Part shown: piece after piece, positions 1 through 4,609 of the stretch
Position numbering within the stretch: the first letter of the stretch is position 1
Layout of the letters: every line of letters begins with the position of its first letter
Source of the DNA: Bacteroidota bacterium
GTDB lineage: Bacteria; Bacteroidota; Bacteroidia; Chitinophagales; Saprospiraceae
Reading direction: 5' to 3'
DNA length: 6,293 bases
NCBI GenBank assembly: GCA_008501835.1
Contig: QQUB01000294.1
Span: 1-6,293, forward strand
Translations under genes and position numbers: made by a program
The notes under the pieces: generated by a model
Told to the model about the DNA's origin: nothing
The model's input: the letters and a program-made list of their open reading frames with translations, nothing else
Databases searched by the model: none

Positions 1-1209
1 ATAGACTCCGAGAGTATCCTTTAAGCCGAAAGGGTTTTTTAGGATGGATCTTGAACTGAAATAAATGCTTCCCAGAACTTTTGAGTTGCTCCGGTTGAGA
101 AAAATCTGCCTGGGGATTTCGTTACCATCGTGCCAGGCAGGCTCCGGATTTTCACCTACTTTATAAGCTGCCTGCCCAATGTATAAATTGCATTTTCCGG
201 ACTGGATAGTCCACCAGTCAGCAAGGATGGCGTAGTCAGCAGGTTCAAAACCAATGTGCCAGTATAATTGTGGTGCAATGTAGTCTACCCATCCATTTCT
301 CATCCAGTGAATTACGTCTGCATAGAGGTCGTCATAACAGGTAACCCCTGCACGGGTGGCCGAACCAAAAGGGTCATCTTCTCTGTTGCGCCAGACTCCA
401 AAAGGACTGATTCCGAATTTCACATGAGGTTTTAACTCCTTAATTTTCTGGGAAACGCTTTCCACCAATTTATTGACATTATCTCTCCGCCAATTACCAA
501 TGTCATCATAAAATGCACCGTAAAAACGAAAGTCCAGGCTGTCAGGATAAATCTCACCTTTTCTGGGATATGGGTAAAAATAGTCGTCGAAATGGATACC
601 GTCTACATCATAGTTTTCAACAACTTCGGCTACCACGTCTACAAGGTGTGTTCGTACTTCAGGCATAGCGGGATTCAGATAATATCTTCTTCCATATTCA
701 ATCATCCAGTCAGGGTGCTGGAATAGAACGTGGTTGAATGACAACTGACTGCTGTCCAGGTTCATGGTGGCCCTGTAGGGGTTCATCCATGCATGGAACT
801 CCATGCCTCTTTTATGGGTTTCTTCGACCATGAATTTTAAGGGATCAAAATTCTCTTCAGGTGCAAGCCCTTGCTGGCCGGTAAGATAAACTGACCATGG
901 TGCTAGTTTTGAAGGGTAAAAAGCATCTGCCGCCGGACGTACCTGAAAAAGTATGGCATTAAACCCCAGAGCCTCGTACTTGTCCAGCATGTTTTTATAT
1001 TGCTCCTGAAGTGCGATCCGGTTGGTCGTTCTGGATTCGGGAAAGTCGATATTGGCAACCGTTGCAACCCAAACCCCTCGGAACTCTCTCTTTGGTGGGT
1101 GATTTAATGCCTTCTGCTGAGCGGATAATAATAGAGGAAAAATAATACAAAGTGCCAACAATGCTGATTTTGGCAGGATGGGTAACCAGGGTCTCAGTTC
1201 CGTTCTCAT
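1..1209 (-). CDS. Secreted GHL10 (DUF187) family-10-like glycosyl hydrolase, 3' end missing
   Basis: The reading frame is open from an ATG at 1209 to the left edge (403 residues seen). In-frame stops lie just upstream of that ATG, so it is the first possible Met start. No Shine-Dalgarno is visible, as is usual in Bacteroidota. Residues 1-30 form a signal peptide: basic start MRTELR, hydrophobic core about 16-28, likely cut after LLLSA. The remainder matches the GHL10/DUF187 TIM-barrel family: EFRGVWVATVANIDFP (42-57), NAILFQVRPAADAFYPS (84-100), HKRGMEFHAWMNPYRA (132-147), YDVDGIHFDDYFYP (200-213) and KFGISPFGVWRN (264-275). D203, D208 and D209 and the acidic cluster near them are candidate active-site residues by analogy with glycosidases. 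The family acts on cell-envelope or extracellular glycans, but the substrate cannot be told from sequence. Family members usually run to about 500 residues, so roughly the last fifth is outside the window. It is co-directional with the 479-residue gene, but the 256-nt repeat-rich gap argues against tight coupling. Confidence 0.93.
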   Translation of the reverse strand, partial: MRTELRPWLPILPKSALLALCIIFPLLLSAQQKALNHPPKREFRGVWVATVANIDFPESRTTNRIALQEQYKNMLDKYEALGFNAILFQVRPAADAFYPSKLAPWSVYLTGQQGLAPEENFDPLKFMVEETHKRGMEFHAWMNPYRATMNLDSSQLSFNHVLFQHPDWMIEYGRRYYLNPAMPEVRTHLVDVVAEVVENYDVDGIHFDDYFYPYPRKGEIYPDSLDFRFYGAFYDDIGNWRRDNVNKLVESVSQKIKELKPHVKFGISPFGVWRNREDDPFGSATRAGVTCYDDLYADVIHWMRNGWVDYIAPQLYWHIGFEPADYAILADWWTIQSGKCNLYIGQAAYKVGENPEPAWHDGNEIPRQIFLNRSNSKVLGSIYFSSRSILKNPFGLKDTLGVY

Positions 1210-1235
1210 GCGAGATGTTTTTCATTATCATAATT

Positions 1236-1243
1236 GGGGGGGG
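1236..1243. repeat. Homopolymeric G8 tract upstream of the glycosidase start
   Basis: Eight consecutive G on the plus strand (C8 on the coding strand) stand out in AT-rich surroundings. The tract lies between the candidate -7 element (1249-1256) and the start codon at 1209. Tracts of this length can change length by slipped-strand mispairing and so alter expression. Whether this one does so is inference. Confidence 0.6.
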
Positions 1244-1248
1244 ATTCT

Positions 1249-1256
1249 CAAATTTA
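1249..1256 (-). promoter_or_regulatory. Candidate -7 element for the glycosidase gene
   Basis: Read on the minus strand the bases are TAAATTTG, an exact match to the Bacteroidota -7 consensus TAnnTTTG. It lies 40 nt before the ATG at 1209 and would start a leader of about 35 nt. No TTTG/TTG -33 element is found at the usual spacing, so the call rests on the -7 match alone. A run of eight G (C on the coding strand) at 1236-1243 lies where transcription would begin. Confidence 0.4.
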
Positions 1257-1323
1257 ACATTCCTTAGGCAGAATAACCTAAAAAACGGTCAAAAACCTCT
1301 CAAACATGATGTTAGGTGGATTT

Positions 1324-1405
1324 TAGTCGACAGTCTTCAGTCGGCAGTCCACAGGCCTCAGTCATCAGTACCTGTTGGCAGTACCAGTCTACAGTCTTTA
1401 GTAGA
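1324..1405. repeat. Degenerate 7-bp tandem repeat, consensus CAGTCNN
   Basis: About eleven units with a 7-bp period can be laid out from 1324: TAGTCGA, CAGTCTT, CAGTCGG, CAGTCCA, CAGGCCT, CAGTCAT, CAGTACC, then a 6-nt unit, CAGTACC, another 6-nt unit, CAGTCTT, TAGTAGA. The first four or five bases of each unit are kept and the last two vary. The array lies in the spacer between two minus-strand genes. It contains no credible gene; the 97-codon plus-strand frame across it looks accidental. Confidence 0.8.
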
Positions 1406-1435
1406 AATACTATTTTTCCAAAAAATAGTATTTCT
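1403..1435. repeat. Perfect 15-bp inverted repeat (possible bidirectional terminator)
   Basis: The arms AGAAATACTATTTTT (1403-1417) and its exact reverse complement (1421-1435) are separated by three bases, CCA. It lies 31 nt past the stop codon of the 479-residue gene, where a terminator for that gene would be expected. However, the stem is almost all A-T, and on the minus strand the 3' flank is not a clean U-run, so it is not a textbook Rho-independent terminator. It sits between two 7-bp repeat arrays, so it may belong to a repeat element instead. Confidence 0.65.
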
Positions 1436-1436
1436 T

Positions 1437-1464
1437 AACCAGTAACCAGTAACCAGCAACCAGC
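1437..1464. repeat. 7-bp tandem repeat, AACCAGT/AACCAGC, four copies
   Basis: There are two copies of AACCAGT followed by two of AACCAGC, with no gaps. The array ends 1 nt before the stop codon (TGA, complement of 1466-1468) of the 479-residue gene. It has the same 7-bp period and CAG core as the array at 1324-1405, suggesting related origins. Confidence 0.85.
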
Positions 1465-1465
1465 A

Positions 1466-2905
1466 TCAATTATCACACTCTTCAAGCAGCCAATACCTGT
1501 TGATCAGGTTTTTGGTCGATTCGATCTTGGCCTTGAGTGCGTTTAGTTTTTCCCGGAGTTTATCCTTGGGGTAAGTGCTGGCGTGGTGTTTCAACAAAAC
1601 TAGTTGTTTGGCAAATTTCAGGAAGTTGGTATATCCACGTTTTAGTTCCAGTGTCATTTTTTGGTTCCTGATCACATAAATTCTGAAGGTCTCAATAAGT
1701 GATAGTACTGCTTCTGTATCCTTAAGGGCGAAATAGGTCCGGAGGAGCAAGAAGGTTGTGTTCAGGTGATATTTCACATCAGTGAATTGAACCAGAAGTA
1801 GTACCGAAAGCGCCTCACTATACATTTTTTTATTATAGTAAAGGTGCGCAAGGTTATAATTATAGGCATTTTCCCTTCTGGGAGCATTCAGTTTGTCCTT
1901 GTAGGATTGAATGAAGTTTTCAGTCCATTCAAATTCTTTCAGACTACAGGCGAGTGATGTAATATTTTTATAATTCCATTCCGACAGAATACCATTATCA
2001 AGGATAAGCCCGGTTTTCAGGCCTTGTTTGTACAGTTGAAATAATTCTCTTTGGTAATTACTATCTCCACTGTTAATCTGTCGAATACAGTAATTATTGG
2101 CAAAAGAATAGAGGTCACCCTGTTCCTCTGAGGATAAACCGTTTACGTCGTTTGTAAGGATATCAATCAGCTTTTTGTAATGGTTGGGATTATTTTCTTC
2201 TCTCAGGCTCATCAGTATCGTATAATACATGATAATAGAAAGATCATTGTTGAAGTCCTCCATATTTTCCTGAAGGTAATCGAGTAATTCATCCAGAAAA
2301 TGGAAATCATAGTTGGTGTTCAACATGATCATATTCGCCGTCAGGTGGCAACTGTTCCGCAATTTTTCAATGATATAAAATCGATCGAGGCTATTGAGCA
2401 TTTTTTGGAACAAAGCGGATTTGGTCCTGTCTTCATATTGGGCTGCATAGTATCCCAGCAGGTAATTTAACCGGTAATCCGTATAAAAGAATTCATTATT
2501 CTGGTAATCATTTTTTTTGAGGCTTTTTTCCACCTGTTTTCCGCGGTTTTTGAGCAGGTCGAACTGGTTGTTTTCATAGGCAGCTTCCAGGGTGAATAAA
2601 GGTTCCATAAAATCCTGTTCTTCAATATATTTAACGGAGAGAAACCTGTAATATAGTTTTTTAAGATAGGACATGACATTGTGGAGGGACTGTTCTTCGA
2701 ATTTATCTCCGGGGAACAGTTTGGAATACACCTTTTCCTTTTTGAGATTCGGCTTGGAGGCGTTAAGTGCTTTAAGGATAATTTCCAGGAGTTCGATCGT
2801 TTTTTGATGACGATTGAAGTATGGGGATTTGACAAATAACCGGAAACGTTCTCTTTCCCTTGCGGATAGTGCTTCAATGTGTTTTACAAGTCTACTTTCT
2901 AGCAT
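1466..2905 (-). CDS. Conserved hypothetical helical protein, 479 residues, function unknown
   Basis: A complete frame from ATG at 2905 to TGA ending at 1466. There is no signal peptide or membrane segment, so a cytoplasmic location is expected. The protein is rich in Leu, Lys, Glu, Tyr and Asn and looks helical throughout. The N-terminal part (1-90) has the pattern LSARERERFRLFVKSPYFN (13-31), then a Lys-rich stretch and SYLKKLYYRFLSVKYIEEQ (79-97). The middle and C-terminal parts (about 100-450) read as successive helix pairs with TPR-like spacing, for example the tyrosine-rich NAYNYNLAHLYYNKKMYSEAL. I recall similar 'SPYFN' proteins only as hypothetical proteins of Bacteroidota. A scaffold or protein-binding role is a guess from the repeat-like helices. 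No catalytic motif is seen. The gene stands alone: 7-bp repeats and an inverted repeat follow its stop codon, and a 1.7-kb non-coding region precedes it. Confidence 0.9.
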   Translation of the reverse strand: MLESRLVKHIEALSARERERFRLFVKSPYFNRHQKTIELLEIILKALNASKPNLKKEKVYSKLFPGDKFEEQSLHNVMSYLKKLYYRFLSVKYIEEQDFMEPLFTLEAAYENNQFDLLKNRGKQVEKSLKKNDYQNNEFFYTDYRLNYLLGYYAAQYEDRTKSALFQKMLNSLDRFYIIEKLRNSCHLTANMIMLNTNYDFHFLDELLDYLQENMEDFNNDLSIIMYYTILMSLREENNPNHYKKLIDILTNDVNGLSSEEQGDLYSFANNYCIRQINSGDSNYQRELFQLYKQGLKTGLILDNGILSEWNYKNITSLACSLKEFEWTENFIQSYKDKLNAPRRENAYNYNLAHLYYNKKMYSEALSVLLLVQFTDVKYHLNTTFLLLRTYFALKDTEAVLSLIETFRIYVIRNQKMTLELKRGYTNFLKFAKQLVLLKHHASTYPKDKLREKLNALKAKIESTKNLINRYWLLEECDN

Positions 2906-2936
2906 CGAAATTAAAATTAAATACTGATAAGAACAG

Positions 2937-3000
2937 ATTTTTGGTTTTATTTTGATAATAAAAACCTTGTAATCAGTTTTTTATACGAAAAACCAAAAAT
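2937..3000. repeat. 12-bp perfect inverted repeat flanking the putative promoter/leader
   Basis: ATTTTTGGTTTT at 2937-2948 is the exact reverse complement of AAAACCAAAAAT at 2989-3000, with 40 bp between. An inner partner AATAAAAACC (2958-2967) can also pair with GGTTTTATT (2943-2951), so two alternative pairings exist. The right arm overlaps the candidate -7 element of the 479-residue gene. It could be a DNA operator or a leader structure; the arms are A/T-rich, so chance is possible. Confidence 0.45.
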
Positions 3001-3001
3001 A
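2994..3001 (-). promoter_or_regulatory. Candidate -7 element for the 479-residue gene
   Basis: On the minus strand this reads TATTTTTG, matching the Bacteroidota TAnnTTTG consensus, 88 nt before the ATG at 2905. The leader would be about 80 nt. No -33 TTTG is found at the expected spacing. It overlaps the right arm of the inverted repeat at 2937-3000. Confidence 0.4.
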
Positions 3002-3054
3002 AAGTTACATCAGAATTATCTTAAAATGTACTTCTCGAGATTTTTTTTTTGCCT

Positions 3055-3333
3055 CATATTTGTATCGTGACTCACAATGAAACACTATTAATTCAGATCA
3101 TTTCAGAACTTTGAGGTTTTTCTATACCGGACATTGACTTATTATCGGCAATGTGATCCCATTTTACATAAGCTTGAAATTTTCAAGCATTGCTTCTGTA
3201 CTATAGGAATGAAATTATAACCAGTGTATTTTACCCTTAGTACGATGCTCCGGAATATGAAAAAATTAATCAGAACTTTCTGAATGATGACACAAAAAGG
3301 GTGTTGCGGTTAGCCGTGGCACCCTGTTTTTTT
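3055..3333 (+). ncRNA. Possible short plus-strand transcript ending in a strong terminator
   Basis: This stretch has no convincing gene but ends in a well-formed terminator (3299-3333), so something is probably transcribed into it from the left. At its left end is CATATTTGTAT (3055-3065), an 11-mer that recurs exactly at 3530-3540 in the first RNA unit. Internal pairing is modest: ACATTG/CAATGT (3131-3136 with 3149-3154), GCTTGAAA/TTTCAAGC (3172-3188) and TCAGAA/TTCTGA (3270-3283). Tiny frames exist, such as ATG AAA AAA TTA ATC AGA at 3257, which stops after eight codons, but nothing supports their translation. The 5' end is a guess. It shares no clear sequence with the duplicated RNAs downstream. 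Confidence 0.35.
3299..3333 (+). terminator. Rho-independent terminator
   Basis: An 11-bp stem, GGGTGTTGCGG with CCGTGGCACCC, contains three G-U pairs and closes on a TTAG loop. It is followed by TG and seven T (3327-3333). The GC-rich stem in an AT-rich region makes this one of the clearest terminators in the window. It points rightwards and has no annotated gene just upstream, which implies a non-coding or very short transcript. Confidence 0.8.
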
Positions 3334-3483
3334 ATCATAAAAGGCAGTTTCAAGGGCTTTTTTTTAAAAAAATCAATAAAATATGCCTGTAAAAAATTGC
3401 TTTTGCTGTAAAAAACAGAGATGAAAATAATAATATATAATTGAAAATCAGTTATTTGTGTTTTTTGGCGGTTGTTTTTCCAT

Positions 3484-3508
3484 TCCAGTAAAACCATAAT
3501 TTGTACTA
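3484..3508 (+). promoter_or_regulatory. 25-bp promoter-like box A, copy 1
   Basis: These 25 bases, beginning TCCAGTAAAACC and ending ATAATTTGTACTA, are repeated without a mismatch at 4118-4142, while the flanks differ. TAATTTG resembles the Bacteroidota -7 element TAnnTTTG but is one base shorter. A TTG at 3472-3474 is 21 bp upstream of ATAATTTG, a plausible -33 element, but it is not present in copy 2. Exactly 47 bp from the box start lies ATATTTG (3531-3537), which also occurs at the same distance in copy 2. A promoter plus possible regulator site is the simplest reading. Confidence 0.6.
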
Positions 3509-3657
3509 GGCAAGGGAATTATTTCACTGCATATTTGTATTATCAAAAAGAAACAGCGAGCAAAGGCTCACTAATAACAAATCATAAATAGACCTAAACG
3601 AGGGCTTACTACCAAACAAAATGCTAGTTCTAATCCCGTGAACAGCAACATAATCTC

Positions 3658-3708
3658 ATGAATAAAAGACTCAAAGGGATATCAATGGATATCCTATTTG
3701 GTATGTAG
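3658..3708 (+). CDS. Micro-ORF inside RNA copy 1, 16 codons, doubtful
   Basis: ATG at 3658 opens a frame MNKRLKGISMDILFGM ending at TAG (3706-3708). The start lies in the 17-nt box shared by both copies, and the SMD(I/V)L core is shared with copy 2. After that the frames part, because copy 1 has one base fewer (one T instead of two after the hairpin). The nucleotide sequence stays identical for 33 nt after the shift. This favours selection on RNA over selection on peptide. No Shine-Dalgarno is seen. Confidence 0.2.
   Translation: MNKRLKGISMDILFGM
3677..3694 (+). other. Covarying RNA hairpin, copy 1
   Basis: A 7-bp perfect stem GGATATC/GATATCC closes on the loop AATG. The matching stem in copy 2 is GGACATC/GATGTCC with the same loop. 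The fourth pair (3680-3691) is T-A here and C-G there, a two-base compensatory change. G3676 and T3695 could add a G-U pair. Confidence 0.75.
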
Positions 3709-3729
3709 ATAGCCTCTCAAAGTTTTTAG

Positions 3730-3759
3730 AAACCGGTTCAACAGAACCGGTTTTTTTTT
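3730..3759 (+). terminator. Rho-independent terminator of RNA copy 1
   Basis: A perfect 10-bp stem AAACCGGTTC/GAACCGGTTT closes on loop AACA. The right arm runs into nine T (3751-3759). Copy 2 keeps the same stem with one G-U pair and a different loop. Confidence 0.9.
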
Positions 3760-4117
3760 GCCCACAACTTTCTTGCTTTTCTGTGAGTCATAATAAATTC
3801 AAATCTCTTTAACGGTAAAATCTAATTAAGGTTTCAGTTTCATCAGAAAATGAAACCGGGGAACAGATTTTTCTTTTCAAGTTTTATCGACCTGTCCACC
3901 TGGGTTTTTTAAAAGTCAGAAGTAATGACTGTGGAAAAGATTGAATCGGTTTAGGGAGAAATTTTTATTGCTGGAAAAGGAAACAGTATTTTTTTTTGCT
4001 CTTTTTTAAAAGAAAAATTTAACTAAACAACTGCTTAAGTGAAGGAATAGCATATTTACTATCTTGTTAGTTAATTGATTTTGAGGTTTTTATGATTTTT
4101 TTAGAAATATATTTATC
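3760..4117. other. AT-rich spacer between the two RNA units, no gene found
   Basis: No reading frame of useful length or recognisable protein is present. Visible structure is limited to a hairpin GTTTCAT/ATGAAAC with a 6-nt loop (3837-3856) and a weak one AGTCA/TGACT (3914-3930); neither is followed by a clean T-run. The stretch shows no similarity to the region before copy 1, so the duplication appears confined to the RNA units themselves. Confidence 0.6.
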
Positions 4118-4142
4118 TCCAGTAAAACCATAATTTGTACTA
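4118..4142 (+). promoter_or_regulatory. 25-bp promoter-like box A, copy 2
   Basis: Identical over 25 bp to 3484-3508. ATATTTG (4165-4171) follows exactly 47 bp from the box start, as in copy 1, although the bases between have diverged. The distance from box A to the conserved 17-nt box is 163 bp here and 164 bp in copy 1. No TTG is seen about 21 bp upstream, so if this is a promoter its -33 element is weak or replaced by a regulator. Confidence 0.6.
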
Positions 4143-4290
4143 TAACGTATTTTAAATTAAACCGATATTTGAATTGTGAAAAGGGGAAAGTCTGAAAAAA
4201 AGAGTGGCTAACGGCCAAGACGACCTAATAATAATTACAGACTTGACCTAAAAAGAAAATCCCGTTCGGAAGTGAACAGGACATAATCTC

Positions 4291-4365
4291 ATGAATACAA
4301 AAAGAAAAAGGACATCAATGGATGTCCTTATTTGGTATGTAGATAGCCTCTCAAAGTTTTTTTGA
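4291..4365 (+). CDS. Micro-ORF inside RNA copy 2, 24 codons, uncertain
   Basis: ATG at 4291 opens a frame starting MNTKRKRTSMDV, followed by a hydrophobic LIWYV segment and ending SKFF before TGA (4363-4365), whose last base is the first base of the terminator stem. The peptide would have a basic N-terminus and an amphipathic or hydrophobic second half, as in some small toxin, signal or membrane peptides. Against this, copy 1 has a 1-nt shift that destroys the second half, and the stem changes alter codons (I to T, I to V) while keeping base pairing. A dual-function RNA is possible. Confidence 0.28.
   Translation: MNTKRKRTSMDVLIWYVDSLSKFF
4310..4327 (+). other. Covarying RNA hairpin, copy 2
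   Basis: A 7-bp stem GGACATC/GATGTCC with AATG loop, extended by A4309-T4328. The C4313-G4324 pair replaces the T-A pair at the same place in copy 1, so pairing is preserved while both bases changed. Confidence 0.75.
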
Positions 4366-4393
4366 AACCGGTTCAGATGAGCCGGTTTTTTTT
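4365..4393 (+). terminator. Rho-independent terminator of RNA copy 2
   Basis: A 10-bp stem AAACCGGTTC/GAGCCGGTTT with one U-G pair and loop AGAT is followed by T (4386-4393). It has the same stem core as copy 1, but its loop differs at two of four positions. Confidence 0.88.
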
Positions 4394-4609
4394 ATTTTTG
4401 CCTCTTGTTGATGCAAAGATATAAAAAATGTTGAAACAAAAAAAGACTTTGCCGTTCCATTGTGAATTTATTACTCTTTTGTACGATTTACTGCCTTTTT
4501 CTGCTTATTTGGCTAGAAAAGCGACAATTAATGGCAAAGTTTGACTTTCATTTCCTCAATTTTTATCCTTTCTTACACAAATAACTGGAAAAGCCTAAAT
4601 TCGATCAAA
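4394..4609. other. Upstream region of the receptor gene
   Basis: These 216 nt lie between the RNA copy 2 terminator and the receptor ATG. No exact TAnnTTTG occurs on the plus strand; the nearest TTTG-bearing sites are around 4477-4481, 4508-4511 and 4540-4543. The only good promoter-like match points the other way (4414-4421). No riboswitch-like structure is recognised. Confidence 0.45.
4414..4421 (-). promoter_or_regulatory. Candidate antisense -7 element facing RNA copy 2
   Basis: On the minus strand this reads TATCTTTG, an exact fit to TAnnTTTG, followed by CA. A TTTG lies 15 bp upstream (complement of 4437-4440), closer than the usual spacing of about 20 bp. A transcript from here would run antisense through the terminator and conserved domain of RNA copy 2. 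No matching element is found after copy 1. Confidence 0.3.

Larger units (their letters stand above)
3509..3759 (+). ncRNA. Small RNA copy 1 of a tandem pair (undescribed family)
   Basis: The RNA would run about 251 nt from just after box A to the terminator's T-run; the 5' end is inferred. The first 130 nt have diverged from copy 2. Conserved 3' parts, in order: GTGAACAG (3638-3645); a 17-nt box ACATAATCTCATGAATA (3648-3664); a hairpin GGATATC-AATG-GATATCC (3677-3694); a 33-nt segment containing GTAGATAGCCTCTCAAAG (3695-3727), identical in copy 2; and a terminator (3730-3759). The 12-nt spacing from the 17-nt box to the hairpin is also kept. The hairpin covaries between copies (T-A here, C-G there). 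The identical, apparently unpaired 33-nt segment would suit target pairing or protein binding. I do not recognise it as 6S, tmRNA, SRP RNA or RNase P RNA. A 16-codon frame (3658-3708) overlaps it. Confidence 0.72.
4143..4393 (+). ncRNA. Small RNA copy 2 of a tandem pair (undescribed family)
   Basis: About 251 nt, the same length as copy 1 when both are counted from the end of box A to the end of the T-run. The leader has a possible long-range stem AAGTCTG (4188-4194) with CAGACTT (4238-4244) enclosing a small TGGC/GCCA hairpin; copy 1 shows no clear equivalent. The conserved 3' domain repeats the order of copy 1: GTGAACAG (4272-4279), the 17-nt box (4281-4297), hairpin GGACATC-AATG-GATGTCC (4310-4327), the identical 33-nt segment (4329-4361) and the terminator (4365-4393). 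It differs by one extra T after the hairpin and by paired changes in both stems. The TonB-dependent receptor gene starts 217 nt beyond its end, in the same direction, but the terminator should separate them. Confidence 0.72.

Noticed and set aside
995..1231. Minus-strand 78-codon frame overlapping the glycosidase start
   Set aside because: It lies in another frame of the same strand over the signal peptide and first conserved motif of the glycosidase, which has far stronger family evidence.
1152..1445. Plus-strand 97-codon frame across the repeat spacer
   Set aside because: It overlaps the glycosidase start antisense and then runs through the 7-bp repeats and inverted repeat; the peptide looks like translated repeat and has no recognisable domain.
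2467..2877. Minus-strand 136-codon frame inside the 479-residue gene
   Set aside because: Alternative frame of a well-supported gene; its Lys/Ser/Pro-rich sequence looks like an out-of-frame reading.
3270..3497. Minus-strand 75-codon frame in the non-coding gap
   Set aside because: It crosses the strong plus-strand terminator at 3299-3333 and A/T homopolymers, begins inside the conserved box A, and has no counterpart at copy 2.
3509..3759. RNA copies as 6S RNA
   Set aside because: No pairing of 5' and 3' ends into a long closing stem with a central bubble is visible, and the conservation is confined to the 3' domain; a covariance search would settle it.
3894..3912. Possible terminator before the T-run near 3905
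   Set aside because: Only about three pairs (ACC/GGT) can form before the T-run, which is too weak.
3484..4393. The repeated units as a CRISPR array or an insertion-sequence pair
   Set aside because: There are only two units, 634 bp apart, with diverged interiors, no cas genes, no transposase and no terminal inverted repeats or target duplications.
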